This document shows, one piece after another, positions 11,050-21,454 of a stretch of DNA of 64,000 nucleotides; the first letter of the stretch is position 1, and each line of letters begins with the position of its first letter. The stretch is from Viridothelium virens (Eukaryota > Ascomycota > Dothideomycetes > Trypetheliales > Trypetheliaceae), in contig ML991781.1 in NCBI GenBank assembly GCA_010094025.1, positions 310,001-374,000 on the forward strand. Reading direction: 5' to 3'. Under the pieces are notes generated by a model, which ran no database searches, was not told where the DNA came from, and worked only from the letters and a program-made list of their open reading frames with translations. The translations under genes were made by a program, and so were the position numbers.

Positions 11050-12662
11050 CTATCTCTTACCGCTCATCACACGATGATCCCTCGTTTCTTGGATCAAACA
11101 CAACTTATAGAAGACCCAACACCTAAGCATTTCTCCCATTTCCCTCCCTTCGCTCACCAAGCCAGGGAAAGACTTGTCCGCTCTCTTGAGGTCGTTCGCT
11201 AAGATAGCGACGGAGCGCGTACGTTGAATGTTGCGATCCTTCTCCATTGTCTCGCAAGACCTGCCTGATCGTCTGTGGCCCAACTTCCGACTGAGTCTCG
11301 CCATCAGCACACATTCTGCTTGGTGGACTATTGTTGCTTGAGTTCCTCCTAATGCTGCCATCACTTGTGGTAGCGGCCCAACTTCCAACTCCGCGGAGAA
11401 TTTCCGCTTGCGAAGCTGCTGTCGCCTTGTGTCTCTCAGTCACGACATTAGATGAGGATGACGGCTCTGTCGGGCCGGTCAAAGATTCGTTCTGTCGAGC
11501 TTGGGAAGGCTCAGAGCTAAGAGACTGAACGTTTAGACAGTTTCATTATCGAAAGATGAGGAGAAGGGCCGTCAGACCTTCTTGGTTCGAAGCCGCCTTG
11601 ATGTTGAGGGCTAGACATGATATCCTTCAATAATCAAGGCAAGGAAAAGTAGTAAAGATAAGATGAAGTGATGAAGTGATGAAGAGATGAAGAGGTTACC
11701 TGTCAGCTTCCGACTGAGACTGTCACACCCCGAATGCAGATAAATGGGTAAGAGTACATTATTTATACCCTGATGATATGGAGCTGTGACAGGCTGGTCA
11801 GACCACGCTTACGATACCACCTGTTGTGGGAATCATTCCAAAAATTGCTCTTGACTACCGTTCAGGAACACCTTCGTGAGATATTGGTCACACAGACAGT
11901 TATGGGAATCAATTTTGAAGAACATTAAGGCATCAATCCATTTGAGCGGGCCAGAAAGTCTTGCAGGAGAATGCATTGACCGTGGGAATCAACCCATTCT
12001 CTATGCTTGATGACTTGCTGGGTTGGACAAGCTAGCGAAGACCGCACAGCATTTCAGAAACGACGTGGGAATTGAGTAGCTCCAAGCCAGCGGGAATCTC
12101 TGCCCGTCGATCGGTTGATGTAGCATTTTTGGCGTCATCCCGTGAGAGTCAAGCTCGGGATGCAGCCCGCTGGCTCTGGACTCAAAGTGACTAGCAGGTC
12201 TTCGTTACGGCTCAATCTCTTAAGGAGCGCGATAAGTTCTCTTCAATATTAGAGCAAGGAGTCAGCGAACTATTGCGTATTGAAGGTTGGACTCGCTGCG
12301 CCGACATCTAGGCGTCGGTGCCCCTTGACGCCAAGCCAAGGAAAGTGGCTGAAACCCCACCCTCGCCCCGATCCCCACGGTGCCACGATTCCCACGATTC
12401 CCTCCCACGATTCCCACGATTCCCGTCTTTTCATTGGCACAGCCAAATACTCCCGTACCCACAGCTGCAACTATCTGTGCAGAAGCGAATACTCAAGAAG
12501 GATGGGAATCGATACGCCCGTTTGCCCTTCCTTTGCTGTTGCCTTGGCACGGCACGACTGGATGGTATAAGAGCAGGCTGGGTGCTCAGTCTTTTTCTTT
12601 TTTAGTAGAAGTTACTAGGATATCTTGCGCGAATTACACTTTGCGTTGTTCCTGAGATAACA
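11050..12662 (-). mobile_element. Decayed LTR-retrotransposon fragment (one LTR plus start of internal region)
   Basis: A probable LTR occupies 11822-12662 (841 bp), bounded by TGTT...AACA. Read on the minus strand, its end is followed after two bases by TGGTATCGTAAGCG, which looks like a tRNA primer-binding site of Ty1/copia-type elements. About 200 bases further, at 11618, an ATG opens a Ser/Pro/Gln-rich frame reminiscent of a gag N terminus, and traces run to about 11050. No reverse transcriptase, integrase or second LTR is visible, so it is a broken fossil. Family is uncertain (copia-like is inference), and age cannot be estimated without a second LTR. A plus-strand TATA-like TATAA at 12566 leaves the orientation open. 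Confidence 0.4.
11828..12510. repeat. GGGAATC/GATTCCC motif cluster inside the LTR
   Basis: GGGAATC occurs at 11828, 11904, 11984, 12092 and 12504, with a one-base variant at 12067. The complement GATTCCC occurs four times within 12387-12424 as a short tandem ACGATTCCC array. Spacing of the first four (including the variant) is about 76-83 bp. It may be an internal LTR subrepeat or a repeated protein-binding site. Confidence 0.6.
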
Positions 12663-12671
12663 AGGCTGACT

Positions 12672-15600
12672 ATGTTAAGTCGAGAATCCTCACATTTTCT
12701 TACATATGCGGATCAGAGTAGAGATTGGACCGATCGTGTTGTCCATGGAATTCTGCTCGCTCCATTCACCCAGAAGCCGCAGTCTCGACCCTCGTACACC
12801 TCTCAATCGCCAACTGCTCCCTTCAAATTTGATTCCTTTTGTCCTTACGGTCCATTGAAGCGCGGGTATGGCAAATACTCCCAGTTTACCGGTCATTCGT
12901 CAAACTGCCACCCGACATCATGCTTTCGTTTAGTAGAGACCTCTGAAAAGTAGGAATCTCGGAATTTCAGACATCAAAGGTATATATTCATCTTGTTAAC
13001 GTTTTGACAGTGGCCACGTGTTCATCGGAGACTCATTCGGCGATCACACCTGGATAGATGCTGCTGGGTCTCGATCTCGATCCTGTTCACCTCCATGTCT
13101 TTGCCATAGGCTAGACGAGAACTTTCCGTTCACGGTGTCGAAATCGCTAACGGCCATAACAGTGGAAATACATTCTCAACGCCTGCAGAGTAATGTCATC
13201 CAAGCCATTGATGTGGTGGGGTCGACCATGTGTAGGAATGGCGAAACGTTCTGTGGGTTCTGCTTGCTTAAGCATCGAAAACTTCTAGCCTCTCAATTAG
13301 TTCGCTTGCGCATGTGGAATGACGAGCGAGAGCTCGGTTATCCTGGCCCAGATCCGCTCGTGGTCGAATTGGCTCTCCTTGTTGACGGTCTTTTGGGCGA
13401 TCCTGCAGTGTTTCGAAGCTTTGGATACAAGGAATTGATGACCAGAGGCGTCTTAGACCTTGATACATGGAGACAGTATCAAAAATCTAATTTCAGTCGC
13501 ATGTTCGATGAGTTGCGCACGCAACCTGCGGATGGAAGTTTGGGCCATACCGAGCGTCACGCAATGGAGAACATTGATATTGATCCGATCAATACAAGTA
13601 CAGATGATCTTACGGAAGAAGGATGGGATGAGTCCAACGGACTCGACGGTAGCACGTTGGATGTTGACCCAGTCGATGCGACGAGACGCTATCCCGACGA
13701 AGTTGGAGAGTTTGATGATACCGACGTCTACGAGTTCGGCAAAGTGAGCAGCCAATCGGTAGAAATAAGCGGAGACAGTCACAATCAAGACAGGGTCGAG
13801 GAACAGAGCCCGTGCTACGCTCATCTTCGTCCACGATTTCGGGCCACGGAGATACCGGAGCTTATCCAACCAAGGACAACCAAAGGTGCTAAGAATTGTC
13901 GACTGGAATGCCGTAATGTACACATGTCTTTCTTTCCAAACATCCGGGATGAGGATCGGGATGAGTATCCTAGATGTGTGAGCACGACTTTTCCTGACAT
14001 TGCATGTTTCTCCTGTGGACTGAGTTCAGTAATCCTAAATGATGATTCTTATGATGAAGCGCCTGAAGACCTCCTCAGCAACAGCATTGACCGAGAATTG
14101 TTAAGTGTGGGAATTGCATCTGCACTTACAAGGGCGGCTCTGTATGGCAACTGCGAAAGAGCAGAGCGACTGCTCGCCTATGGAGCAGATCCAAGCGGCG
14201 TGTCTTTTGAAATTTGTGGCTCAAACAGATATCCGCCCTTGTTAGCAGCGATTGTAGGGCGAAAGAGCTGCATGGTGAGTTTTCTTCTTTCAAAAGGTGC
14301 CAGCATCGATATCCTCGGTGATTGCACAGATAATTCACGCTGGATCGTCGTGAAGGCACTACTCGATCACGGGATTGACCCGAGTCTACTCTTCGCCAAT
14401 GCCATGAAATTGGGGAGACAAGATTACAAAGTCTTGTCTGTCTTAGCTGCTGCCCGTGTGGACTGCAATCAACCGGACCATACGTGGGTGCATGAGTTGG
14501 ATGAAGTAACTTCCTCAGTCAAAAAAGTCAGTGAGGAGCTAAGGAAGCTGCAACACTTCATTGAACGGTCTATGAGGGCAAATGAAGAAGGGCGTACAGC
14601 AGACATCATAGCGGCCTTGGATCATGGCTTAGAGCCATCGCTACTTCTCCCAACGGCTCTGTTCAAGGGAGATGCCGAGCTTGTTGGACTACTATTGGAG
14701 ACAGGAGCAGACCCAAGGTTGCTCAACTTCCGTCAGAAGTTATCATCTGCGATATCGTCTGATCAGCTGCTGCATCTCCTTGATTATGCGCTGCACGCCG
14801 ATTCTACCCTATTCCTCGAACTTCTTCTAGATCAAAGGGTGCAGTCAATCGTCCCTGGAGAGTCCTTGGAAAAGCATCCACTTACTGTCGCAGCTTGCAA
14901 AGGTAGCCTTACTCTCGCTGACTGGATCATTCGATTTTGTGACGTGCCTGCCTGCGTCAAAGATGTCGCTCTGAAGGAAGCTCGAATGAGAGGTAATAGC
15001 GCGATCGTCAGCAGATTGCTTCGTGTAGGAACACACTTCCTGGATCAAGACACTGATATGCGCCAAACAAGCATGGACTTAGACTGGAGCCTTGCGTATG
15101 ATGAAGATCACCAAGGACCGCCACCCTTATTATTGTTCAATAATGGATTGATATTACCGGGGTCTGGCTCGATGAATCAAGGGACAGGCTCCCGACGCAA
15201 AGCAGCGCGAGAGAATTTGGTGTACAGATACACGTCAGCCGAATATGCTCTATTGTCTGCTGTGCGCCAGAACCAGTTCTTGGAGGTTCAGGCGATACTG
15301 CAACAAGCAGCACGGTTTGAGAAGCGCTGCTCAAAGGTCGACCAGACTGTGCTTAATCTGAACGCTGTTGAAGAGGGGGCGACGCCCTTAATGGAGTCCA
15401 TCCGTGCAGAAAATATCAGAATCGCTAAGCTGTTGATACAATATGGAGCAGATGTCAATACCATGCTGCCCACAGGAACACCGCTAAGCCTAGCGGCAGG
15501 TTTGGGATCAGAGCCCATGATCCGCTTGATATTAAGAGAACATGGTGACCTGCATGTTGCTATCCTGATGTTGAGGACTGTGTGCGCAGAAATCCGGGTT

Positions 15601-17097
15601 CAGAGGGCGATTTCGAGACTTAATGAAGTCGCACTACGCTGTCAAAATGAGCCCAAAGGATATGTGAAGTCAAGGTACGAGGTCCGACTGCTTCTTCTGC
15701 TGGAATTCCGTAGAGAACATGGGGCAATGATGCAAGCCACTGAAAATGTAAAATGGGCAGATAAGGATAAACTCGTAGGACGCTTGAAAGCTCTGCGGAT
15801 GCAAAGGAATGGTATGGATTTCGACGTGTTCAAACGCTGGGCCTACAGTCTTGACCAAAATAGAGAGAGAGCCTGGAACACCGGTCTCGGTACAATGCAA
15901 GACCTCTGCAACGGGACTCTGCCAGTGGACTTGAATCAAAAAATCATGTTACTTGGCTTGGCGAAGTCCATGTCGACTGTTACCCAAGCAAAGAATAACC
16001 AGCGCAGGTTCGAGGAGTTCTTTGAGGATCTTCCACGTTGGCAAATCCTTTTCAACGAGGAGAATGGTATCGGTGATTTGCATGCCTTTGAGGTTGCTGT
16101 TTGGTCAATATGGGGGGTTGATTTTAGTCAGACGTCTCCGGAACAAAGAAATGAAGTAGGATCCCTCAAGATTGCCCTCGAGCAATTTCAGGACATGGCG
16201 CTTAACCTCGTAGGAAAAGTGGATGGACTTTTTCATTCCAGCGAGGTTAACCATGGCGAACTTGTTCAGGGCCAAAGCGATCGGAGGGACCAAGGGACGG
16301 AAGCAAATTCGGCTTCGGTTGCAAATGTTCCTGACAAGAAGCATGAAACGATTCAACAAGAACACGACTTTCATCCAGGCCACCATAGCCACGGCAATCC
16401 AGATGTATCCGATGAGGAAGAAGTCCTCCGGAATTCTATGCGTAATAATCAAACTTCGAATCCCTCTGAATGGCTTCTCGTAGTGCTCATGGGCGGAGCA
16501 ATTTTTGCTTCTGTGTTGATATTTCTTTTGGGTACGTATGATCCTTCCCGCTGACGGGGAAAAAAATCTAGTATTGATATTTTTAACCTTTCTCCAATAG
16601 TATTTGGCAATCCTTTCACAAAGCAGCACGTCCCCTCTGACGATGGCATTCATGTTGTCAGGAACATTGCCCGTCAGAATCTAAGGGAAGTTACCGCAAA
16701 TGCCATCCATATGGCAATCTCTTCGTCTGCCATGCCAGAAGCACCAGTTTCATCTTCAACGTCGCAGACCATTCAAAACGACGTTGCAGCTGCTATTGAC
16801 GGTAACGTGGTTCAGGACTTTATCAGCCTTCGCAAGTTCTTCCAGGAATACATGGATCAGTATTGTCAAGTCAGTAAAATTGCAAGACGCGCACGCCTTT
16901 CCATATGGCAGATGAGCTGACAAGTAACAACAGGTGCCAGGGTTCAAGGGTCTTGTCTTGAAGTCGCTTCAATCGATGCGATCGACTTACTCCGTTCACT
17001 TATCGTATCACTTACTCGAAGCGTTATTTGGGATGAAGTACACTACTTGCATAACGACGAGCAGGTCAGTCTGGACCGCCCAGACTGGCGACTTTGA
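12672..17097 (+). CDS. Large ankyrin-repeat protein with membrane anchor
   Basis: Model of four exons: 12672-12949, 13011-16531, 16601-16873 and 16934-17097; about 1411 residues, all junctions in phase. Residues about 90-108 (SENGHVFIGDSFGD, then TW.D) resemble the HET-s-related amyloid motif. Cysteine-rich patches lie near 117-124 and 165-176. Degenerate ankyrin repeats are visible at about 456-530, 625-665 and 882-941 (e.g. NIRIAKLLIQYGADVN). One strong transmembrane helix at about 1246-1270 (WLLVVLMGGAIFASVLIFLL) is followed by about 140 residues. No NACHT domain is present. Fungal ankyrin proteins of this kind are generally uncharacterised; a role in recognition or signalling is inference. 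Exon 1 is uncertain: its ATG lies only 9 bp beyond the LTR end. The last exon could instead splice onward towards the C2H2 frame. Confidence 0.65.
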
Positions 17098-17240
17098 GAA
17101 TAATGGTGGTATCATCTCAAATGACTGGAGTCCTCCTGACGCGGTAAGAGAAAAGGATTTAACGAGTCTGGGTTCGTCCACAGAGCATACGCCAAGGTAA
17201 AGCATAGCGCTGGCTTCGGTATCATGCGTCGTTTGTTGAC

Positions 17241-17528
17241 ATGTTGATTGGTTCATTCGAAAGCGGAAATAGCAATTCATCAACCAATGTCGTACCAAGT
17301 AGACAGAGTCGCAGATCGTCCAAAGCCAGGAAGAAGACTTATTGCGATGAATGCCAGTATGACTTTGGGACAACGTCCAATTATGGAAAGCACCGGCGAG
17401 GATCGAAGCACGAGAATGTCCGCTATTTCTGTAGATTTGGCTGCGGTGCGAGCTATCTGCAAAAGGGAAATTTGTCGAAGCACGAAAAGAATTGCTATCA
17501 CCGTTTCCTTCCCCCTCACTGTCCGTGA
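17241..17528 (+). CDS. C2H2-type zinc-finger frame (small gene or 3' exon)
   Basis: A 95-codon frame starting at an ATG encodes a basic linker and two adjacent zinc fingers. The first is C-x2-C-x12-H-x5-H (residues about 35-58). The second is C-x3-C-x12-H-x3-C (about 64-84), a CCHC variant. This finger pair is common in fungal DNA-binding or hypothetical proteins. The frame is open upstream to a TAG that could serve as an acceptor near 17202, so it may be the terminal exon of the ankyrin gene rather than a gene of its own. Function unknown; nucleic-acid binding is inferred from the fingers only. Confidence 0.5.
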   Translation: MLIGSFESGNSNSSTNVVPSRQSRRSSKARKKTYCDECQYDFGTTSNYGKHRRGSKHENVRYFCRFGCGASYLQKGNLSKHEKNCYHRFLPPHCP

Positions 17529-17701
17529 GGCTTACCTCTTTCCAGCAGGAGAGCCACATACATTGTATAAGAGATTGGGTGTATTGGAAGAGGAAGAGTC
17601 CAAGCCTGTTGGGGTGTCTCATAGTGAACCAAAGTAATAGTCTGAATTCATTGCTGTCTGATGTCCGAAGAAACTAGATACAGGTAGGAAGTGAAGGTGT
17701 A

Positions 17702-17733
17702 CCTAGGTAGGTACCTACCTACCTACCTACTTA
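17702..17733. repeat. TACC/GGTA microsatellite
   Basis: The run reads CTAGGTAGGTACCTACCTACC and continues with TACC units. It includes a self-complementary centre (GGTAGGTACCTACC) able to form a hairpin. Confidence 0.8.
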
Positions 17734-19692
17734 CCATCACAGATCCCAACCCAGCTACGAGCGAAACTTTTGAAGCCACCCTCAACAAAGAATAATGAAG
17801 GCTGCATCTACACTTACAGCTTACCTTATCCTCCTAAGCATAGCTCAGCACTCTAACCAAGGTCGCTACTCTACTAAACGCAGATCACTCTTCCTGGGTT
17901 ACACCGTACATCTACAGACGCTCGAAACCTAAGCGAGAGGTTCGAAATGAACGGGACGTTGCTTCTGGAGACCAGTCGCACGTTAAAGGTGCACAGGGTG
18001 GTAAGCGAATAGTCTTAACAATACAACTATATTTTCTTAGTCGTCCGCTTCTACCCCTATGTCCCATCTACCTCCCTGTCACCTGCTGCTTCGCTATCTC
18101 CGCATCAGTCGCCTGTCTCCAACCCAATATCAAAATCCTCACCGCCTCGCCCTTTTATGCAGGACATCAGACGACTGTCAGATATACCGACAACGCAATG
18201 GAAGAGGAATGATAGTGCAGTACTAATGGCGGGAAGGAAAATGCTGCATAGTCACCTTGTGGAGAGCCTAGTGCATATCAAGCTAAAGGGATGTAGAGTC
18301 AAGGGGGAAGGTAAAGTTTGCGGGAGGCCGCATCAGGAATTGATTGAGATCAACGGCGGGAGCAACGGCATGAAGGGAGTTAACGAGGTGTTGAGGAGGT
18401 GGGTATAGTGGGATGGGAAGACTGAGATCTAGAGTGGTCAGTACATTGATGCGGCGCGTTGGGAAGAGAACCTCAGTGTTTGCAAGACTGCATCTACGAT
18501 GTAATGTCGTCTTTTGGTCCGAATTAATGGTACCTTGCTCGGACCACTCAATATTCGAACATCCTACCAGTCTAAAAAACATCATCTACGACTCTCAAAT
18601 TGGAAAAGTCTGACAAGTTCAGCATCATGAATGATGAAACTTGGCTAAAGTAACATTTTTGAGGAAGTCCTGGGCGTTCTAGAAAATGTATGTAGAGTAG
18701 AGTAGTCCCTGAGATCTGGCTCGTCGAGTTATCGTACAGGCTTACTCAACTTCACGATGCCGCAACCTATACTCTAGCATCTACAGGTAAATGCTAGACT
18801 ACACAGTGATGTGAAAAGTCTCCGGTGCTAAGATTTGCGCCTTACAAAATCTATTGCCAACCCAGTTGCCGATAGAGTACTCTTTGCGGTGTCTCCGACA
18901 TCCCGGTTTTATGCCAGTACTATCATCGCAGGACAAACCACTTATTTCATTGATGCAATTATCGTCATAACAGCAAGAGGGGCCATGATTGGATTGGAAA
19001 ATGTCGAATTCGGGCGTTCAACCTTGAAGGGGAAGTGCTGGTTTCCGTGTACGATCAATCAGCATTCTTGTGTAAGCTAGGTGGGGTGATCTAAAGGCTC
19101 AAGACTAAACATACGAAATAAGTCTGAGCTGCTAGTCAAATCATAGCTCCGACAACAGATTTAGGAAGTAGATAATTATATGGACTTACGTTATGATCAG
19201 AGGAATGTATTACAGAATTTGAAAAAATTGCTTGACACGCAAAAAAATGTATTTTGACGTATTCTTACGTACTGTAACGTTGCAAAGCCTGCTTTTTTTT
19301 TTTACTCATCCATCCAATACTGACAAATATGCAGACCAGACCACTAGAATATAGGCTCAATTTGGACCGCCCAAATCCTTCCCAGTCACTGAGAACACTG
19401 CTGTCACTTTTGGGATCAGTCCATAGTAGTAGATACTAAGCACCTGAATCAGTGCTCAAATCAGGGAGAACGGCTCTATGTGTATTTGCATTGCAGGTTC
19501 ATTCAGCCACATCGATAACCTCCTCGGCCCAGTCTCACCGCCAAGTCCTCGGCTAACGCATCGCTGAGCCTCAGCGCTAGCAGTTGACAAAAGATTCGAG
19601 CGTTCGTCAAGATTGCCCATATGCGGTAGTTGATAACAGACGAGATGGATTGGCAAAAGAGAATCGAGCGGTTGTCAGAGACATTGAAAAAG

Positions 19693-19697
19693 TATAA
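19693..19697 (+). promoter_or_regulatory. TATA-like box of the secreted protein gene
   Basis: AGTATAAGAG about 125 bp upstream of the start codon at 19819. Position and sequence fit a core promoter, and a pyrimidine/adenine-rich leader follows. Confidence 0.4.
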
Positions 19698-19818
19698 GAG
19701 AGATGCTTCGGAGCACTGAAGACGACCATCAAAAGATCCTCAGCAATCAACAAAACCGTTCCAACCCATCACTCTTAACCCACAACCAGCTACCCAAGCC
19801 CAAGCCCAAGCAAAAACA

Positions 19819-20257
19819 ATGGTAATCATACAGTGCTGATACTCTTTCCATCTCTCCCCCCCTTCTCGCAGCACCTTGCACCCTTGCATCTAACACACTC
19901 CAGGCACGTCTCACCAGCGTTCTCCCACTCTTATTCGCTCTCTTCAGCAGCACTGCTCTTGCAGTCGAGACCAACGCCGCCATCTATGCCTCCGGCGCCT
20001 GCGACAGTACGCCCGTCTACAACGGCGAATACGCCTCGGGGGTATGCCACAACTTCCCCGGTGGTGCCGGCAAATACGGCGCCAAGTTCCAAGACAATGA
20101 CGGCTGCCAGTACAAAGTCTGGGCGAATCAGGGTTGCACGGGAAGGGCGACGGTGCATACCCAGAATGGACAGGATTGTATTGCGATCGCGAACAATAAT
20201 GAGGGGTTTTATTTGACGGGTGGCGGGGCGAGCGTGTCCATTACCTGTGCTTCTTGA
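19819..20257 (+). CDS. Small secreted cysteine-rich protein
   Basis: The start codon alone forms exon 1 (19819-19821). An 82 bp intron follows, then exon 2 at 19904-20257; 118 residues. The first 21 residues (MARLTSVLPLLFALFSSTALA) are a clear signal peptide. The mature protein is about 97 residues with six cysteines, suggesting three disulfides, and is rich in Gly and Asn. A TATA-like box lies about 125 bp upstream. I do not recognise the family. Size, secretion and cysteine pattern resemble effector-like or cell-surface proteins, but that is inference. It lies alone between gene-poor flanks in the accessory segment, about 1.2 kb upstream of the NACHT gene. Confidence 0.75.
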
Positions 20258-21454
20258 AGAGATGGAGGACAGTTGTTCTTCTTTGGCAGTGGGAATGAGA
20301 CTCTTTGATCTGATTTGGGTTAAATAGGGAGAGTAAGATGAGGGGAGTAGAAGAAAGTTTGACAAGGAGATGATATGCGGCAACCTTTGCTTGATGGAAC
20401 GCACTTCTCATCTCGGCTATGCATTCACTACATTTTATAGGCTATCAAAAACACTCATTTAGAATACGAATTCTTGATTTTTTCTTGGGCCTAGGTGTAA
20501 AAAGAAAGGTTTTATGTCGGTTTTCGTTAAATTAAAAGTGTCGAATCCGAGCTGAACAGTGTCATCATCGCCGACAGGTACGGTGCCAATGTAAATTTGA
20601 ATAGCAGCAGACGCAGGGCATGCGAGGAAGTACATTGTGTGGCAATGAAAGCTGAACTCTACAAGATCATAGTCCTGAACGTCAAGATGCTGCAAACTGT
20701 CGATAAGAGCAGAATATCATCCAGCTGTCACTCAATTGACGGGCTGATGAAAGTCATAAGCACCGAAGCCGAACCCTTCGACGAAACGGTTATTGCGGAA
20801 TGCTGTTTCGTCTTCTGGGCACACAGAAGTTCGGCTCAACAGCAATTGACACGCAGGATTCTTGCACTCCGTATGATGTTTCCGTTGATATAGAGAGCAC
20901 ACGACGGAAGCGCCGTCATTGTATGTTAGCGACGCGTTGTGGAGGTCTGCAAGTTGTCTTTGTTAAGCTTGAATTTTGAGGGTCGAGAAAAGCCTCGGAT
21001 GAACTGCGGCTAAACTACCTCAAGGCTAGAGCTAGCCATCGTGGCTCAACCATTAGGGTATCTGATTGCGCCGCTAATACTCCGTACTCTAGGTTGTCTT
21101 TCCATGCTGCTAGCTTACACTGCATGATGTCTGATCAATCACGTCTCATCCGAGAGGCCGCACTGGGCGAAGACATATGGAAGCTCGATGTCAAGCCGAG
21201 CCATACCAGCATGTCCCTCCAGTATAGTTCTTGGCACGGCCATTGCTCAACATGACAAGGCTGATTCTGGCCGGTATGCACCCTGCATCGTGGCTTAGCA
21301 TCCTTCTTCGACTGTCAGCAGATACTAAAAGGTGAATGCGCGTTTCGTTTCGTTCTTCGGGGCGTTCATTGTCTTGTTAGGTCGTATACTACCGACGAAA
21401 CTCCATGAATATCTAATTCAACAGTAACTGTCAGAAAAAGCTTGGTGAGCTGAG
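20258..21454. other. Intergenic region between secreted protein and NACHT genes
   Basis: 1.2 kb. A 98-codon frame at 20597-20893 has no recognisable domain. An AATACTCCGTACT motif lies near 21078. No gene is supported. Confidence 0.4.

Larger units (their letters stand above)
17529..19818. other. Gene-poor stretch upstream of the secreted protein gene
   Basis: 2.3 kb with only short frames (for example 18157-18408 plus, 83 codons; 18835-19080 plus) lacking recognisable domains. It holds a TACC/GGTA microsatellite at 17702-17733 and a poly-T run near 19292. No gene is supported. Confidence 0.4.

Noticed and set aside
11123-11482. Ser-rich minus-strand frame as an independent gene
   Set aside because: Has no ATG at its start and lies inside the probable LTR-element fragment.
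18157-18408. 83-codon ATG-led frame
   Set aside because: No recognised domain, no promoter context, and length expected by chance in a 2.3 kb gene-poor stretch.
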